Counted from the stretch's first letter, positions 16,498 through 24,675 are shown. The stretch is DNA of 64,000 nt from Flavobacteriaceae bacterium 3519-10 (GCA_000023725.1 CP001673.1:2428342-2492341); one strand, 5' to 3'. The notes: generated from the letters alone by a model not told the origin. Numbers and translations: made by a program.

Positions 16498-17373
16498 ATG
16501 AAAATGGATCTCAATTTCAGCGACAACTATTTTGTACAGGGGAAATTCTCAATCGCAGCGGCGGAAACGGAATATTCGGGTCAACTGCAGAAAGCCGAGG
16601 GCAAAGAGATTCTCGAAACCGAGAAAAAGAAACTCCGTGCACTGCAGGAAAAACTCTACGCGGACGGAAGCAAATCTTTGCTGATCGTGTTGCAGGCGAT
16701 GGATGCGGCCGGCAAAGATTCATTAATAGAACATGTTTTCGGAGGTGTTAATCCCCAGGGCTGCGAGGTGCACAGTTTTAAATCTCCGAGTTCGAAAGAA
16801 TATGCACACGACTTTCTATGGAGACATTATACTGCCCTTCCCGAAAAAGGTAAAATCGGAATTTTCAACAGAAGCCACTATGAAAGCGTGCTGGTCTGCA
16901 AAGTACATCCTGAATATAATTTAAATGAAAAAGTGTGGGATTCCGTTTCGGATTTTGACGAAAAATTCTGGAAAAACCGTTATGATAGCATCCGTAATTT
17001 TGAGAAACATCTGGCTGATAACGGGACCAAGATTGTGAAAATCTTTCTGAATGTATCTAAAAAAGAACAGAAAAAACGGTTCCTTGACCGCATCAACGAG
17101 CCCGAAAAGAACTGGAAATTTGCAGCCGGCGACCTTAGTGAAACAAAACTGTGGGATGATTATATGAAAGCGTATGAAAGTGCCATCAACGAAACTTCGA
17201 AAAATCATGCGCCGTGGTATGTGATACCTGCCGATGACAAATGGTTTGCACGTGTTGCGGCAATACAGATTATCATCGAAGCTTTGGAAGGGATGGATCT
17301 GAAATTTCCGAAACTTTCCGAAGCGGAGCAAGATGGATTAGAAGATGCGAAGAAACAGCTGGAAAATGAATAG
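16498..17373 (+). CDS. Polyphosphate kinase 2 family protein
   Basis: About 291 residues from the ATG at 16498 (MKMDLNFSDNYF); the frame is open further upstream, but those bases form the preceding terminator. Walker A is LQAMDAAGKDSLIEHVF (near residues 67-83) and Walker B is GIFNRSHYESVLV (near 121-133). The lid is the Arg/Lys-rich KKFLD-like stretch KKRFLDRINEPEKNWKF. These are the marks of PPK2, which transfers phosphate from polyphosphate to nucleoside mono- or diphosphates. The single-domain size and sequence resemble class III or I enzymes; which nucleotide it prefers cannot be told. It is a single gene, convergent with rnpB. Confidence 0.9.
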   Translation: MKMDLNFSDNYFVQGKFSIAAAETEYSGQLQKAEGKEILETEKKKLRALQEKLYADGSKSLLIVLQAMDAAGKDSLIEHVFGGVNPQGCEVHSFKSPSSKEYAHDFLWRHYTALPEKGKIGIFNRSHYESVLVCKVHPEYNLNEKVWDSVSDFDEKFWKNRYDSIRNFEKHLADNGTKIVKIFLNVSKKEQKKRFLDRINEPEKNWKFAAGDLSETKLWDDYMKAYESAINETSKNHAPWYVIPADDKWFARVAAIQIIIEALEGMDLKFPKLSEAEQDGLEDAKKQLENE

Positions 17374-17432
17374 GTTAAAGATTGAAAGATGAATGATGCA
17401 TTTAATTACATCGCTAATTGCTGATTACTGAT

Positions 17433-17440
17433 TAAAAAAA
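17433..17440 (-). terminator. U-run ending RNase P RNA
   Basis: The stretch taaaaaaa just past the terminal P1 helix of rnpB reads as a T-run on the minus strand. With P1 itself as the hairpin it makes an intrinsic terminator. Confidence 0.6.
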
Positions 17441-17770
17441 CCACAAGAAAAACTGTAAGCCGGATTCTGTACCCTCGCCGAAGCGAAGTGCCTGTTATTT
17501 ATCTGCGCTTTACATTGCTGCAAAACTTTAGCTGTTTACCCCTCGGTTTTTGGAGCGAGCCACTCCTATCCCGGCGAACCGGGAAATCCGATATACTTAA
17601 CATTGCACCGCAAAGAGTTTACCTGGTTTCACTATAAATTAATATACATACTTTCTGTTGCACTTGTCCTGATCTTGCGACCGACGGGTGTTACCCGCTT
17701 TGCTGCTCTGTGGTGTCCGGACTTTCCTACCCCAAAATAAATTGGAATCAACAGGCCGTTTTTCTTGTGG
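17441..17770 (-). ncRNA. rnpB: RNase P RNA, bacterial type A
   Basis: About 330 nucleotides on the minus strand. The ends pair as P1: ccacaagaaaaac at 17441 and its complement at 17758-17770. The conserved 5' core is present on the minus strand as GGAAAGTCCGGACACCACAG (near 17737-17718), and the 3' core as ACAGAATCCGGCTTAC (complement of gtaagccggattctgt at 17455). The AGAGCAGCAAAGCGGGTAAC segment of CR II/P11 is also visible. This is the catalytic RNA that matures tRNA 5' ends and the tmRNA 5' end. The exact ends are inferred from P1 and the promoter position and may be off by a few bases. Confidence 0.95.
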
Positions 17771-17774
17771 AGGG

Positions 17775-17782
17775 CAAAGATA
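17775..17782 (-). promoter_or_regulatory. -7 promoter motif TATCTTTG for rnpB
   Basis: The minus strand reads TATCTTTG, an exact TAnnTTTG match, ending four bases before the inferred 5' end of rnpB at 17770. The distance is as expected for a direct start. Confidence 0.65.
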
Positions 17783-17896
17783 AAGAATTTTGAAGTATCT
17801 AGCCGGAACTTGTTTGGCGGGAATTTACTCGGGAAGACGAAATTCTAATCGCAAAGTGTAGATTTCATTATGATTAGATTGAATTTGAAGACCGTA

Positions 17897-17975
17897 TAGC
17901 CCGGATCGCAACGGCATCCTTTTTTGACGAGGAACGAGGAGAAAAAGATATAGTGGAGAGCCGGATTAAGCTCCT
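17897..17975. repeat. Palindromic intergenic element, copy 2
   Basis: The left flank is tagcccggatcgcaacggc, followed by atccttttttgacgagg, a core with the direct repeat cgagga/acgagga, then agaaaaagatatagtggag and agccggattaagctcct. It has the same frame as copy 1 at 6487-6562, with a different core. It lies between sucC and rnpB, upstream of the rnpB promoter. Confidence 0.7.
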
Positions 17976-17980
17976 AAAAA

Positions 17981-18012
17981 AAATCCGCTCAAGTAACTTG
18001 AACGGATTTATT
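17981..18012 (-). terminator. Terminator of sucC
   Basis: AAATCCGCTCAAGT (17981-17994) pairs with ACTTGAACGGATTT (17996-18009) with one mismatch. The A-run upstream (17976-17983) gives a U-run on the minus strand. It begins about 20 bases past the sucC stop. Confidence 0.85.
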
Positions 18013-18029
18013 ATTTATGATGAAGGATC

Positions 18030-19226
18030 TTAGTGTCCTAAAACTTCTTTTACTTTATTGGCAGCTTCTTCCAGTGTAATTACCGAATGTACCGGCAAAC
18101 CTGAATCATCGATCAGCTGTTTTGCTTCTACTGCGTTGGTTCCCTGAAGACGCACGATCAACGGAACGGGAAGGCTTCCCATCGCTTTGTACGCATCTAC
18201 AATTCCCTGTGCTACACGGTCGCAACGTACGATTCCACCGAAGATATTGATGAGGATCGCTTTTACGTTCGGATCTTTAAGGATGATTCCGAAAGCTTTC
18301 TGAACTCTTTCAGCATCTGCAGTTCCACCTACATCAAGGAAGTTCGCAGGGTTACCGCCTGAAAGCTTGATAATATCCATCGTTGCCATCGCAAGACCAG
18401 CTCCGTTTACCATACATGCAACGTCGCCATCAAGTTTTACGAAGTTCAGTCCGGCTTCGCCAGCTTCTACATCGGTAGGATCTTCTTCGCGTGTATCTCT
18501 TAGTTCTGCCAAATCTTTGTGACGGAAAAGTGCGTTATCGTCTAACGAAACTTTAGCATCTACAGCGATAATTCTGTCGTCGGAAGTCTTAAGAACCGGG
18601 TTGATCTCGAAAAGTGAAGCATCAATACCAACATATGCGTTGTAAAGCGAAGTGATGAATTTGGTGAAATCTTTGAAAGCCGCACCGCTTAAACCTAAGT
18701 TAAATGCGATTTTTCTTGCCTGGAAACCTTGTAAACCTGTAGCAGGATCGATAGTCTCGTTATGAATAAGGTGTGGAGTAACTTCCGCAACGTGTTCGAT
18801 ATCCATACCTCCTTCGGTAGAATACACGATCATATTTTTGCCCTGAGCTCTGTCTAAAAGGATTGAAACATAAAATTCTTTAGTTTCGCTTGCGCCTGGA
18901 TAATATACATCTTCTGCAACCAAAACCGAGTTTACCAATTTACCTTCCGCAGAAGTTTGTGGCGTAACAAGCTGCATACCGATGATGTTCTGTGCGTTTT
19001 CTTTAAGTTTTTCCAGGTTCGGAGAAAACTTTACACCGCCGCCTTTTCCACGTCCGCCTGCGTGAACCTGGGCTTTTACCACCCAACCTTCAGCACCGCC
19101 GGTCATTTCTTTTAATTTATTGGCTGCATCTACTGCTTCTTCCACATTGTTGGCCACAAAACCGCGTTGGATCGTAACGCCATATTTTGCTAAAATCTCT
19201 TTTGACTGATACTCGTGAAGATTCAT
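18030..19226 (-). CDS. sucC: Succinyl-CoA ligase (ADP-forming), beta subunit
   Basis: 398 residues, the normal length. The N-terminal ATP-grasp domain starts MNLHEYQSKEILAKYGV and contains VVKAQVHAGGRGKGGGVKF and DASLFEINPV. The C-terminal CoA-ligase domain has NPANFLDVGGTADAERV and ILINIFGGIVRCDRVAQG. With SucD it makes succinate and ATP (or GTP) from succinyl-CoA in the TCA cycle. sucD is not adjacent, so the two subunits are encoded apart, as is usual in Flavobacteriia. It is a single gene with its own -7 motif and terminator. Confidence 0.97.
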   Translation of the reverse strand: MNLHEYQSKEILAKYGVTIQRGFVANNVEEAVDAANKLKEMTGGAEGWVVKAQVHAGGRGKGGGVKFSPNLEKLKENAQNIIGMQLVTPQTSAEGKLVNSVLVAEDVYYPGASETKEFYVSILLDRAQGKNMIVYSTEGGMDIEHVAEVTPHLIHNETIDPATGLQGFQARKIAFNLGLSGAAFKDFTKFITSLYNAYVGIDASLFEINPVLKTSDDRIIAVDAKVSLDDNALFRHKDLAELRDTREEDPTDVEAGEAGLNFVKLDGDVACMVNGAGLAMATMDIIKLSGGNPANFLDVGGTADAERVQKAFGIILKDPNVKAILINIFGGIVRCDRVAQGIVDAYKAMGSLPVPLIVRLQGTNAVEAKQLIDDSGLPVHSVITLEEAANKVKEVLGH

Positions 19227-19263
19227 ATTGTATTGATTATAATTTATTTTATTTAAAGATTGA

Positions 19264-19271
19264 CAAATTTA
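19264..19271 (-). promoter_or_regulatory. -7 promoter motif TAAATTTG for sucC
   Basis: The minus strand reads TAAATTTG, an exact TAnnTTTG match, about 38 bases ahead of the sucC ATG. A leader of about 30 bases would follow. Confidence 0.5.
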
Positions 19272-19320
19272 CAAAAAAAAGAGCCAAATAGGAATAAGGA
19301 TTAGTTCAAGTTTTAGGACG

Positions 19321-19420
19321 CACCTTTGACTTCGCCGAAAGGCATCTCCTCTACACTTTGCTGGCGCCTTTTCCGGCTTTCACTACACGCTTCCCGCACG
19401 TGCGGAATTCAATCCGGGGC
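19321..19420 (-). repeat. GC-rich intergenic element, possibly a divergent relative of the palindromic family
   Basis: On the minus strand it reads gccccggattgaattccgc, a perfect palindrome CCGCACGTGCGG (19394-19405), then gtgtagtgaaagccgg, gaaaaggcgcc and agtgtagaggagatgcc. The outer parts resemble tagccccgat and agtggagagccgg of copies 1 and 2. It fills most of the 230 bases between sucC and the small 85-codon gene, where no ORF is supported. Confidence 0.45.
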
Positions 19421-19456
19421 GTAATGCTCTATGAAAACACAAAACATTTTGTTGAA

Positions 19457-19714
19457 CTAATATCGGCGGCCGACATCCCTGCAGACTTCGAGATATTCTT
19501 CAGGCATTTTATTGAAAGCAGACTGCTCATAATATTCGTCGGTATGCGGGATATAAATGCTGTACTTTTTTCCAAGCGGTATAATCGGAATAAAAAATAT
19601 CGTGATGTAGCTTCTGAAGATTTTCACTTCCGCATTCACCTGAAAACCGTTTTTATTGATTTTCACGGTTTCCTGCCCGATCATTTTTCTGGTATTACCT
19701 GCAATGAAAAACAT
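19457..19714 (-). CDS. Small protein resembling the zinc-ribbon-15 family but without the cysteines
   Basis: 85 residues. The central part IFRSYITIFFIPIIPLGKKY followed by SIYIPHTDEYYE resembles a family of small zinc-ribbon proteins that have a VFWIPLFPLGK-type core next to CPxC pairs. Here the Cys pairs are absent; only one Cys remains (in EVCRDVG near the end). The reading frame lies two bases after the DUF423 stop and on the same strand, so it probably belongs to that operon. Function is unknown. It could be a lipid- or membrane-associated small protein because of the hydrophobic FFIPIIPLG stretch. Coding is likely, but not certain. Confidence 0.6.
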   Translation of the reverse strand: MFFIAGNTRKMIGQETVKINKNGFQVNAEVKIFRSYITIFFIPIIPLGKKYSIYIPHTDEYYEQSAFNKMPEEYLEVCRDVGRRY

Positions 19715-19716
19715 CG

Positions 19717-20103
19717 TTACACTTTATCTTTAACGAAATAGAAAATCAGCATCAGCCACGAAATAATCATCAGTAAACCGCCAATCGGTGTGATGGGGCC
19801 GAGGAATTTAAAATTCATCCCCGAAATACCATTGAACGCCAATAAATAAATACTGACAGAAAAGATGAAAGTCCCCGCAATCATCAGAATTGAAATCCAC
19901 TTTTCGGAGGTCGTTTCAAATTTAAGGATATAGCCCACAATCAACAGAAAAAATGCCGCGTACATCTGGTAACGAACGCCGGTTTCGAAACTTTCGAGTT
20001 TTTCGGGCGACAGTATTTTCCGGAATGCATGTGCGCCAAAAGCGCCTAAAATAACCGAAAGCAGTCCGTAAACCGCACCAACAACTAATGTAAATGTCTT
20101 CAT
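19717..20103 (-). CDS. DUF423 membrane protein (YgdD/TMEM256-like)
   Basis: 128 residues with four transmembrane segments (near 5-24, 45-62, 71-90 and 100-122). The signature LGAFGAHAFRKIL followed by FETGVRYQMYAAFFLL is characteristic of DUF423. The family is widespread and of unknown function in the inner membrane. It starts at the ATG at 20103, one base after the stop of the 56-residue gene (TAAT-ATG), so translation is probably coupled. Confidence 0.87.
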   Translation of the reverse strand: MKTFTLVVGAVYGLLSVILGAFGAHAFRKILSPEKLESFETGVRYQMYAAFFLLIVGYILKFETTSEKWISILMIAGTFIFSVSIYLLAFNGISGMNFKFLGPITPIGGLLMIISWLMLIFYFVKDKV

Positions 20104-20104
20104 A

Positions 20105-20275
20105 TTATAAATCTCCTTTTTGATACATGATTACCAATTTGCCGATCAGCGTAATTGCACCGGTTGCGATCAGCAGCCAGCTTAGTTTTTTGGAATTCGC
20201 AAAGCCTTCATTCTTGGTGGTTTTAAGAAAAATTCCGAAAGCCATAATACATACAGCCAATATAATTCCGAACAT
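20105..20275 (-). CDS. 56-residue small membrane protein
   Basis: ATG at 20275, stop TAA at 20107-20105. The translation has two hydrophobic segments: MFGIILAVCIMAFGIFL (1-17) and LSWLLIATGAITLIGKLVIM (31-50), joined by the basic loop KTTKNEGFANSKK. It is sandwiched between the HMG-CoA reductase stop (20278, two bases upstream) and the DUF423 ATG (one base downstream), so the four genes HMGR, this one, DUF423 and the zinc-ribbon-like gene look like one tightly packed operon. No family was recognised. The tight spacing and the clear two-helix pattern argue that it is real. Confidence 0.65.
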   Translation of the reverse strand: MFGIILAVCIMAFGIFLKTTKNEGFANSKKLSWLLIATGAITLIGKLVIMYQKGDL

Positions 20276-20277
20276 AT

Positions 20278-21606
20278 CTATTTATTTCTTAAGGTGTTAA
20301 ATTCGTTAATCACTTCGTGATGCGTCACGGTTTTATCTTTAAAATAAGTAACGAAATGGTTTTTTTCGTCTTCGGTCGCGCCCAGTTGGTTTAAGATATT
20401 CAGCAAATGCATTTTCATGTGACCTTTCTGAATGCCCGTTGTAACGAGTGAGCGGAGCGCCGCGAAATTCTGCGCCAACCCCGAAACCGCCAATATACTC
20501 ATCAGCTCCTGCGCCGAAGGTTTTCCTAAAAGCGCCATTGAAAACTTGACTAAAGGATGCAGATTTGTTAATCCACCGACTACGCCCACAGAAATCGGCA
20601 AATCGATCCAGAACCTAAAGATCCCGTTATCGATGGTACAGTGCGTAAGGCTTGAATAACTTCCACTTTTGGCCGCATAAGCATGCGCACAGGCTGCCGT
20701 TGCCCTAAAATCGTTTCCGGTAGCAATTACGACGGCATCTACACCATTCATAATTCCCTTATTATGCGTTGTAGCGCGGAAAGGTTCAATCTCAGCGATC
20801 GTAACGGCGCGTTTAAATTTGGTCGCGAATTCTTCGTTTGAAATTCCGCTGTCGTCCTTTAAATCCTCGATTTTACACGAAACCTCAGCGCGCACGATAC
20901 AGTCGGGCGTATAATTCGACAGGATATTCATCACGATCTGCAGTGAATCTTTTTCTTCCTGCGTGAAATCGTCCTCTTTGGCTACCTCTTCTTTCAACGT
21001 TTTACCAAACTGCTCAAGGCAAGAATTAATGAAATTTGCACCCATTGAATCTACCGTATCGAAACTTGCTTTTAGCTGGAAGTAGTTTTCCAGATCCGCG
21101 GTTTTATCAACAAGACGGATGTTGAGAATTCCGCCGCCGCGGTTTCTCATGTTTTTAGTGATGTCTTCGGTAGCTTCAAAAAGTTTTTTCTTCAGTTTGA
21201 AATTGAAGAAATGCTGAAGCTTGTGCGGTTCTACATTTAATATAAAATGGGTATGACCGAGTTTTTTAGTATTGATGATGGTGGTTTTGAAACCGCCTTT
21301 ATCGATCCAGAATTTAGCAGCCTTGGACGCGGCTGCCACAACCGAACTTTCCTCAACAGCCATTGGCAGCGCCAGCAGTTTTCCGTCGATAAGAAAATTG
21401 GGCGCAATGCCATACGGCATATAAAAATTGGAGATGGTATTTTCGGAAAATTCTTCGTGAAGTTTCTGGAGTTCGGGTTTGTCGTTCCAGTACTGTTTCA
21501 GCACTTCTTCGTAACCGCGGTTGCCATCAAGATATTCATTAACAATCCAATCGATTTTTCCCTGCTTCGAAAGTTTAGAAAAACCTTCAACCGGCTGATG
21601 ATCCAT
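20278..21606 (-). CDS. Hydroxymethylglutaryl-CoA reductase, class II type
   Basis: 442 residues. Class II signatures are present: ENTISNFYMPYGIAPNFLI (substrate loop), PMAVEESSVVAAASKAAKF, THNKGIMNGVDAVVIATGND with the catalytic Lys, and the glycine-rich PISVGVVGGLTNLHP. A catalytic His probably lies in the C-terminal GHMKMHLLN segment. The enzyme interconverts HMG-CoA and mevalonate. Flavobacteria make isoprenoids by the mevalonate route, so it is likely biosynthetic here even though its class is called degradative. The GYDIA GHMP kinase at 47943 may serve the same pathway. A TATATTTG motif lies 18 bases upstream. It is the first gene of a probable four-gene operon. Confidence 0.93.
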   Translation of the reverse strand: MDHQPVEGFSKLSKQGKIDWIVNEYLDGNRGYEEVLKQYWNDKPELQKLHEEFSENTISNFYMPYGIAPNFLIDGKLLALPMAVEESSVVAAASKAAKFWIDKGGFKTTIINTKKLGHTHFILNVEPHKLQHFFNFKLKKKLFEATEDITKNMRNRGGGILNIRLVDKTADLENYFQLKASFDTVDSMGANFINSCLEQFGKTLKEEVAKEDDFTQEEKDSLQIVMNILSNYTPDCIVRAEVSCKIEDLKDDSGISNEEFATKFKRAVTIAEIEPFRATTHNKGIMNGVDAVVIATGNDFRATAACAHAYAAKSGSYSSLTHCTIDNGIFRFWIDLPISVGVVGGLTNLHPLVKFSMALLGKPSAQELMSILAVSGLAQNFAALRSLVTTGIQKGHMKMHLLNILNQLGATEDEKNHFVTYFKDKTVTHHEVINEFNTLRNK

Positions 21607-21623
21607 AGCGTTTGATTAAGCAT

Positions 21624-21631
21624 CAAATATA
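21624..21631 (-). promoter_or_regulatory. -7 promoter motif TATATTTG for the HMG-CoA reductase operon
   Basis: The minus strand reads TATATTTG, an exact TAnnTTTG match, 18 bases ahead of the ATG at 21606. Confidence 0.5.
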
Positions 21632-21684
21632 GGGATTTTTGCGCGTACGGCGGGAGCAACAAATATCAGGTTTAATGTTTAAAC

Positions 21685-21718
21685 ACAAAAAATCACCGAA
21701 AAGTGTCCGGTGATTGAT
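21685..21718 (-). terminator. Terminator of the ABC-F gene
   Basis: An 8-bp stem AATCACCG (21691-21698) and CGGTGATT (21708-21715) has an A-rich stretch before it that reads as T-rich on the minus strand. It lies about 20 bases past the stop at 21737. Confidence 0.8.
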
Positions 21719-21736
21719 GTGTATTAGTGAAGCTGG

Positions 21737-23662
21737 TTACGCCTCCAGCTGCGTCCCCAAAAACTCCCATTCCTGCAGCGCCAAATCGAGTTCTTCTTTC
21801 TTCGAATTGTATGTTTCCAATATCTCAGCGGATGGATTTTCGGTAGTGAACTTCGCTTCCATCTCCTCGATTTTCGTTTCGAGTTCAGAAATCTTTTCCT
21901 CTACTTTTTTTATTTTGTTCTCAATCTGCTTCTGATCTTTACTTACAATGACGGGTTTTACTTCTACAGGTTTCGGAACAACCTTTTCAACGACAGGTTC
22001 ATTTCTTAACTCCTGCAACTTCGATTTTTCGGCTGAAACCTCACGGATGCTTTCTTTTTGGCGGAAATCCAGATATTCATTCACATCTCCTAAGAATTCT
22101 TTCATCCTGCCATCGCGGAATTCAAAAATTTTATCGCTTAATCCCTGCAAAAATTCCCTGTCGTGAGAAATTAGGATCAAAGTTCCTTCGAATTTCTGCA
22201 ACGCAAGTTTGATGATTTCTTTCGACTGAATATCAAGGTGATTCGTTGGCTCATCCATGATTAAGGTATTGAACGGACGCAGAAGCAATTTACACAAGGC
22301 CAAACGATTACGCTCACCTCCGGAAAGCACTTTGGTCTTTTTCTGAACATCATCGCCTTGGAAAAGGAAACTTCCAAGCAAATCGCGGACTCTCGGGCGG
22401 GTTTCTTCGGTGGCGGCGTCTTCGGCTTCCTCCAGAACAGTTTTATTCGGCGTTAAAACCTCTTCCTGATTCTGTGCAAAATAGCCTATATTCACGTTGT
22501 GGCCCAAATTCCATTCGCCGGAATAATCTTTTATTTCACCCGATAAAATTTTAGCTAAAGTTGTTTTTCCCTGTCCGTTCTGGCCAAGAAGGGCAATTCT
22601 GTCGCCACGCTCGATAAAGAAATCTACTTTGTCGAAAACCTGTTTGTTACCGTAAGCTTTCCCTAAGTTTTTGGCCTCGAAAATTACTTTTCCGGGTACA
22701 ACCGATTGTACGAAGCGGATGTTGAATTTAGAGACGTCATCATTATCAATTTCAATACGCTCAAGCTTGTCCAGCTTTTTAATTAAAGACTGCGCGAACG
22801 ACGATTTGGTTGCCGAAGCACGGAAACGGTTGATGTTATCTTCCATCTGCTTGATCTCGACATCCTGATTTTTCTTTGCCTGCGCCTGCTTTTCCTTACG
22901 TTCTTTGCTCAGTTCAAGGTATTTGGTATAATTGGCTTTATAATCGTCGACCTTTCGGTTGTTAATATCGAAAGTACGGTTACACACCGAAGTCATGAAC
23001 TGTTTGTCGTGACTCACCAGCACAATTGCACCCGGATAATCTTTCAAAAAATCCTCCAGCCAGATGATGGATTCCATGTCGAGGTGGTTCGTAGGCTCAT
23101 CGAGAAGCATTAAATCGTTCTTTTGAAGAAGCAGTTTTGCAAGCTCGATTCTCATTCGCCAACCGCCCGAAAATTCATCAGTAATTTTATGGAAATCGTC
23201 TGCTCGGAAACCCAGACCGAGAAGAACTTTTTCCACGTCACCCTCCAGATTATAGGCGTCGTGATGCATCAGAAGATCATTCAACTCTGTCATTTTATGA
23301 ATTAAATTCTCGTAGGAATCGCTTTCATAATCGGTTCTGGTTACCAGCTGATGGTTCACCTCATCCAGTTCGTCTTTCATTGCGTTGATCTGTTCGAAAG
23401 CCTGCAGCGTTTCGTTCCATACCGTGCGGCCCTTTACAAAATCAAGATCCTGTTTCAGGAAACCGATCGTGATATTTCCTTCCGGAACAATGCTGCCTTC
23501 GAAGAAATTAATCTCGCCGGTAAGCATCTTGAGCAACGTAGATTTGCCGGCTCCGTTTTTGCCGACGAGCCCGATTTTATCGTCTTTTTTAATCGTAAAA
23601 TTTACGTTTTGAAAAAGATAATTTCCTGAATGATGAAGACCTAATCCCTGAACTGATAACAT
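21737..23662 (-). CDS. ABC-F family ATPase (Uup/EttA-like, ribosome-associated)
   Basis: 641 residues with two ABC cassettes in one chain and no membrane domain, the ABC-F layout. Cassette 1 has Walker A GLVGKNGAGKSTLLKM (near 33-48), signature EFSGGWRMR and Walker B LMLLDEPTNHLD. Cassette 2 has Walker A ALLGQNGQGKTTLAKI, signature LSGGERNRLA and Walker B LIMDEPTNHLD. The linker between the cassettes is helical (RKEKQAQAKKNQDVEIKQM). The C-terminal 90 residues form a charged coiled coil (KQIENKIKKVEEKISELETK) like that of Uup. Members act on ribosome E-site occupancy or DNA; the exact subfamily is open. Confidence 0.93.
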   Translation of the reverse strand: MLSVQGLGLHHSGNYLFQNVNFTIKKDDKIGLVGKNGAGKSTLLKMLTGEINFFEGSIVPEGNITIGFLKQDLDFVKGRTVWNETLQAFEQINAMKDELDEVNHQLVTRTDYESDSYENLIHKMTELNDLLMHHDAYNLEGDVEKVLLGLGFRADDFHKITDEFSGGWRMRIELAKLLLQKNDLMLLDEPTNHLDMESIIWLEDFLKDYPGAIVLVSHDKQFMTSVCNRTFDINNRKVDDYKANYTKYLELSKERKEKQAQAKKNQDVEIKQMEDNINRFRASATKSSFAQSLIKKLDKLERIEIDNDDVSKFNIRFVQSVVPGKVIFEAKNLGKAYGNKQVFDKVDFFIERGDRIALLGQNGQGKTTLAKILSGEIKDYSGEWNLGHNVNIGYFAQNQEEVLTPNKTVLEEAEDAATEETRPRVRDLLGSFLFQGDDVQKKTKVLSGGERNRLALCKLLLRPFNTLIMDEPTNHLDIQSKEIIKLALQKFEGTLILISHDREFLQGLSDKIFEFRDGRMKEFLGDVNEYLDFRQKESIREVSAEKSKLQELRNEPVVEKVVPKPVEVKPVIVSKDQKQIENKIKKVEEKISELETKIEEMEAKFTTENPSAEILETYNSKKEELDLALQEWEFLGTQLEA

Positions 23663-23804
23663 ATTTTAATAGCAATTAATCTCGAGTAATTTTCGAGGTG
23701 CAAAAGTAAGCAAACTTATTGACTTGTCCTGCCTTAACACCAGCCACATTGCACTGCACACAAACGTTTTAAAACATTTATCTTTAATCTTTAAAAAAGT
23801 AGAT

Positions 23805-24632
23805 ATGAAACGCTTAATCTCGCTAATAATGTTTGTTTTTTGTCTGACGGTTTCCGCCCAAAACCTGAAAGTAATGACGTACAACATCAGGCTTGCACTG
23901 GATTCTGACAAAGAAAATTCATGGGAAAACAGAAAAACAGACGCGCTGAAACTGCTGAATTACTATCATCCTGATGTTTTGGGTGTTCAGGAAGCGGTTC
24001 CACAACAGATGTCGGATCTTAAAAACGGTCTTGCGGGTTATAATTTTGTTGGAGTTGGGCGCGATGACGGATCTAATAAAGGCGAATATTCAGCAATATT
24101 TTTCGATACCGCCAAACTACAGGTGCTGCAATCCGGGACTTTCTGGCTCAGCGAAACTCCGGAAAAACCTTCTAAAGGCTGGGATGCGGCTTACAACCGA
24201 ATCTGCACATTTGCCCTTTTTAAAACTAAAAAAGGCCGCAGGAAATTCTGGGCCTTTAATGTACATTTCGATCATGTAGGAAACATTGCTCGCGAAAAAT
24301 CGGCGGCATTGATCTTAAGCAAAATTAAAGAGCTTAACACTAAAAACCTGCCTGTAATTCTTACCGGCGACTTTAATCTTACCGACAAAACAACACCGAT
24401 GAAAATACTTTCTGAAAATTTAAGCGACACCTACCGAAACTGTGCGCAGCCATCTTACGGCCCAACGGGAACCTTCACAGCGTTTGACGTCAACAAAATC
24501 CCGACAGAAAGAATTGACTATATCTTTATTAAACACCTAAAATGTAAAAGTCATCGCACGATCAATGACAGACGCGAGAATCTGCTCTATCCGTCCGATC
24601 ATTTTCCCGTGATGGCGGAACTTAAATTTTAG
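23805..24632 (+). CDS. Secreted endonuclease/exonuclease/phosphatase (EEP) family protein
   Basis: 275 residues from the ATG at 23805, which opens with a signal peptide (MKRLISLIMFVFCLTVSAQN). The frame is open upstream to 23724 but the signal peptide fixes the start. EEP landmarks are MTYNIRL, the metal Glu in LGVQEAVPQQM, the His in FNVHFDHVG, Asp/Asn in ILTGDFNLT and the terminal SDHFPVMAEL. The fold is shared by DNase I, exonuclease III and sphingomyelinase-type phosphodiesterases. With a signal peptide it is likely a periplasmic or secreted phosphodiesterase or nuclease; substrate unknown. A terminator follows. Confidence 0.88.
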   Translation: MKRLISLIMFVFCLTVSAQNLKVMTYNIRLALDSDKENSWENRKTDALKLLNYYHPDVLGVQEAVPQQMSDLKNGLAGYNFVGVGRDDGSNKGEYSAIFFDTAKLQVLQSGTFWLSETPEKPSKGWDAAYNRICTFALFKTKKGRRKFWAFNVHFDHVGNIAREKSAALILSKIKELNTKNLPVILTGDFNLTDKTTPMKILSENLSDTYRNCAQPSYGPTGTFTAFDVNKIPTERIDYIFIKHLKCKSHRTINDRRENLLYPSDHFPVMAELKF

Positions 24633-24642
24633 GATAAGGCCA

Positions 24643-24675
24643 AAAAAAACCCACCGGCGATGAAACCGGTGGATA
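24643..24675. terminator. Hairpin after the EEP gene
   Basis: A 7-bp GC-rich stem CCACCGG (24651-24657) and CCGGTGG (24666-24672) has an 8-base loop and a run of A on the left but no T-run on the right. It is therefore a better terminator for minus-strand transcripts, such as read-through from clpB, than for the plus-strand gene; it may act on both. Confidence 0.6.
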
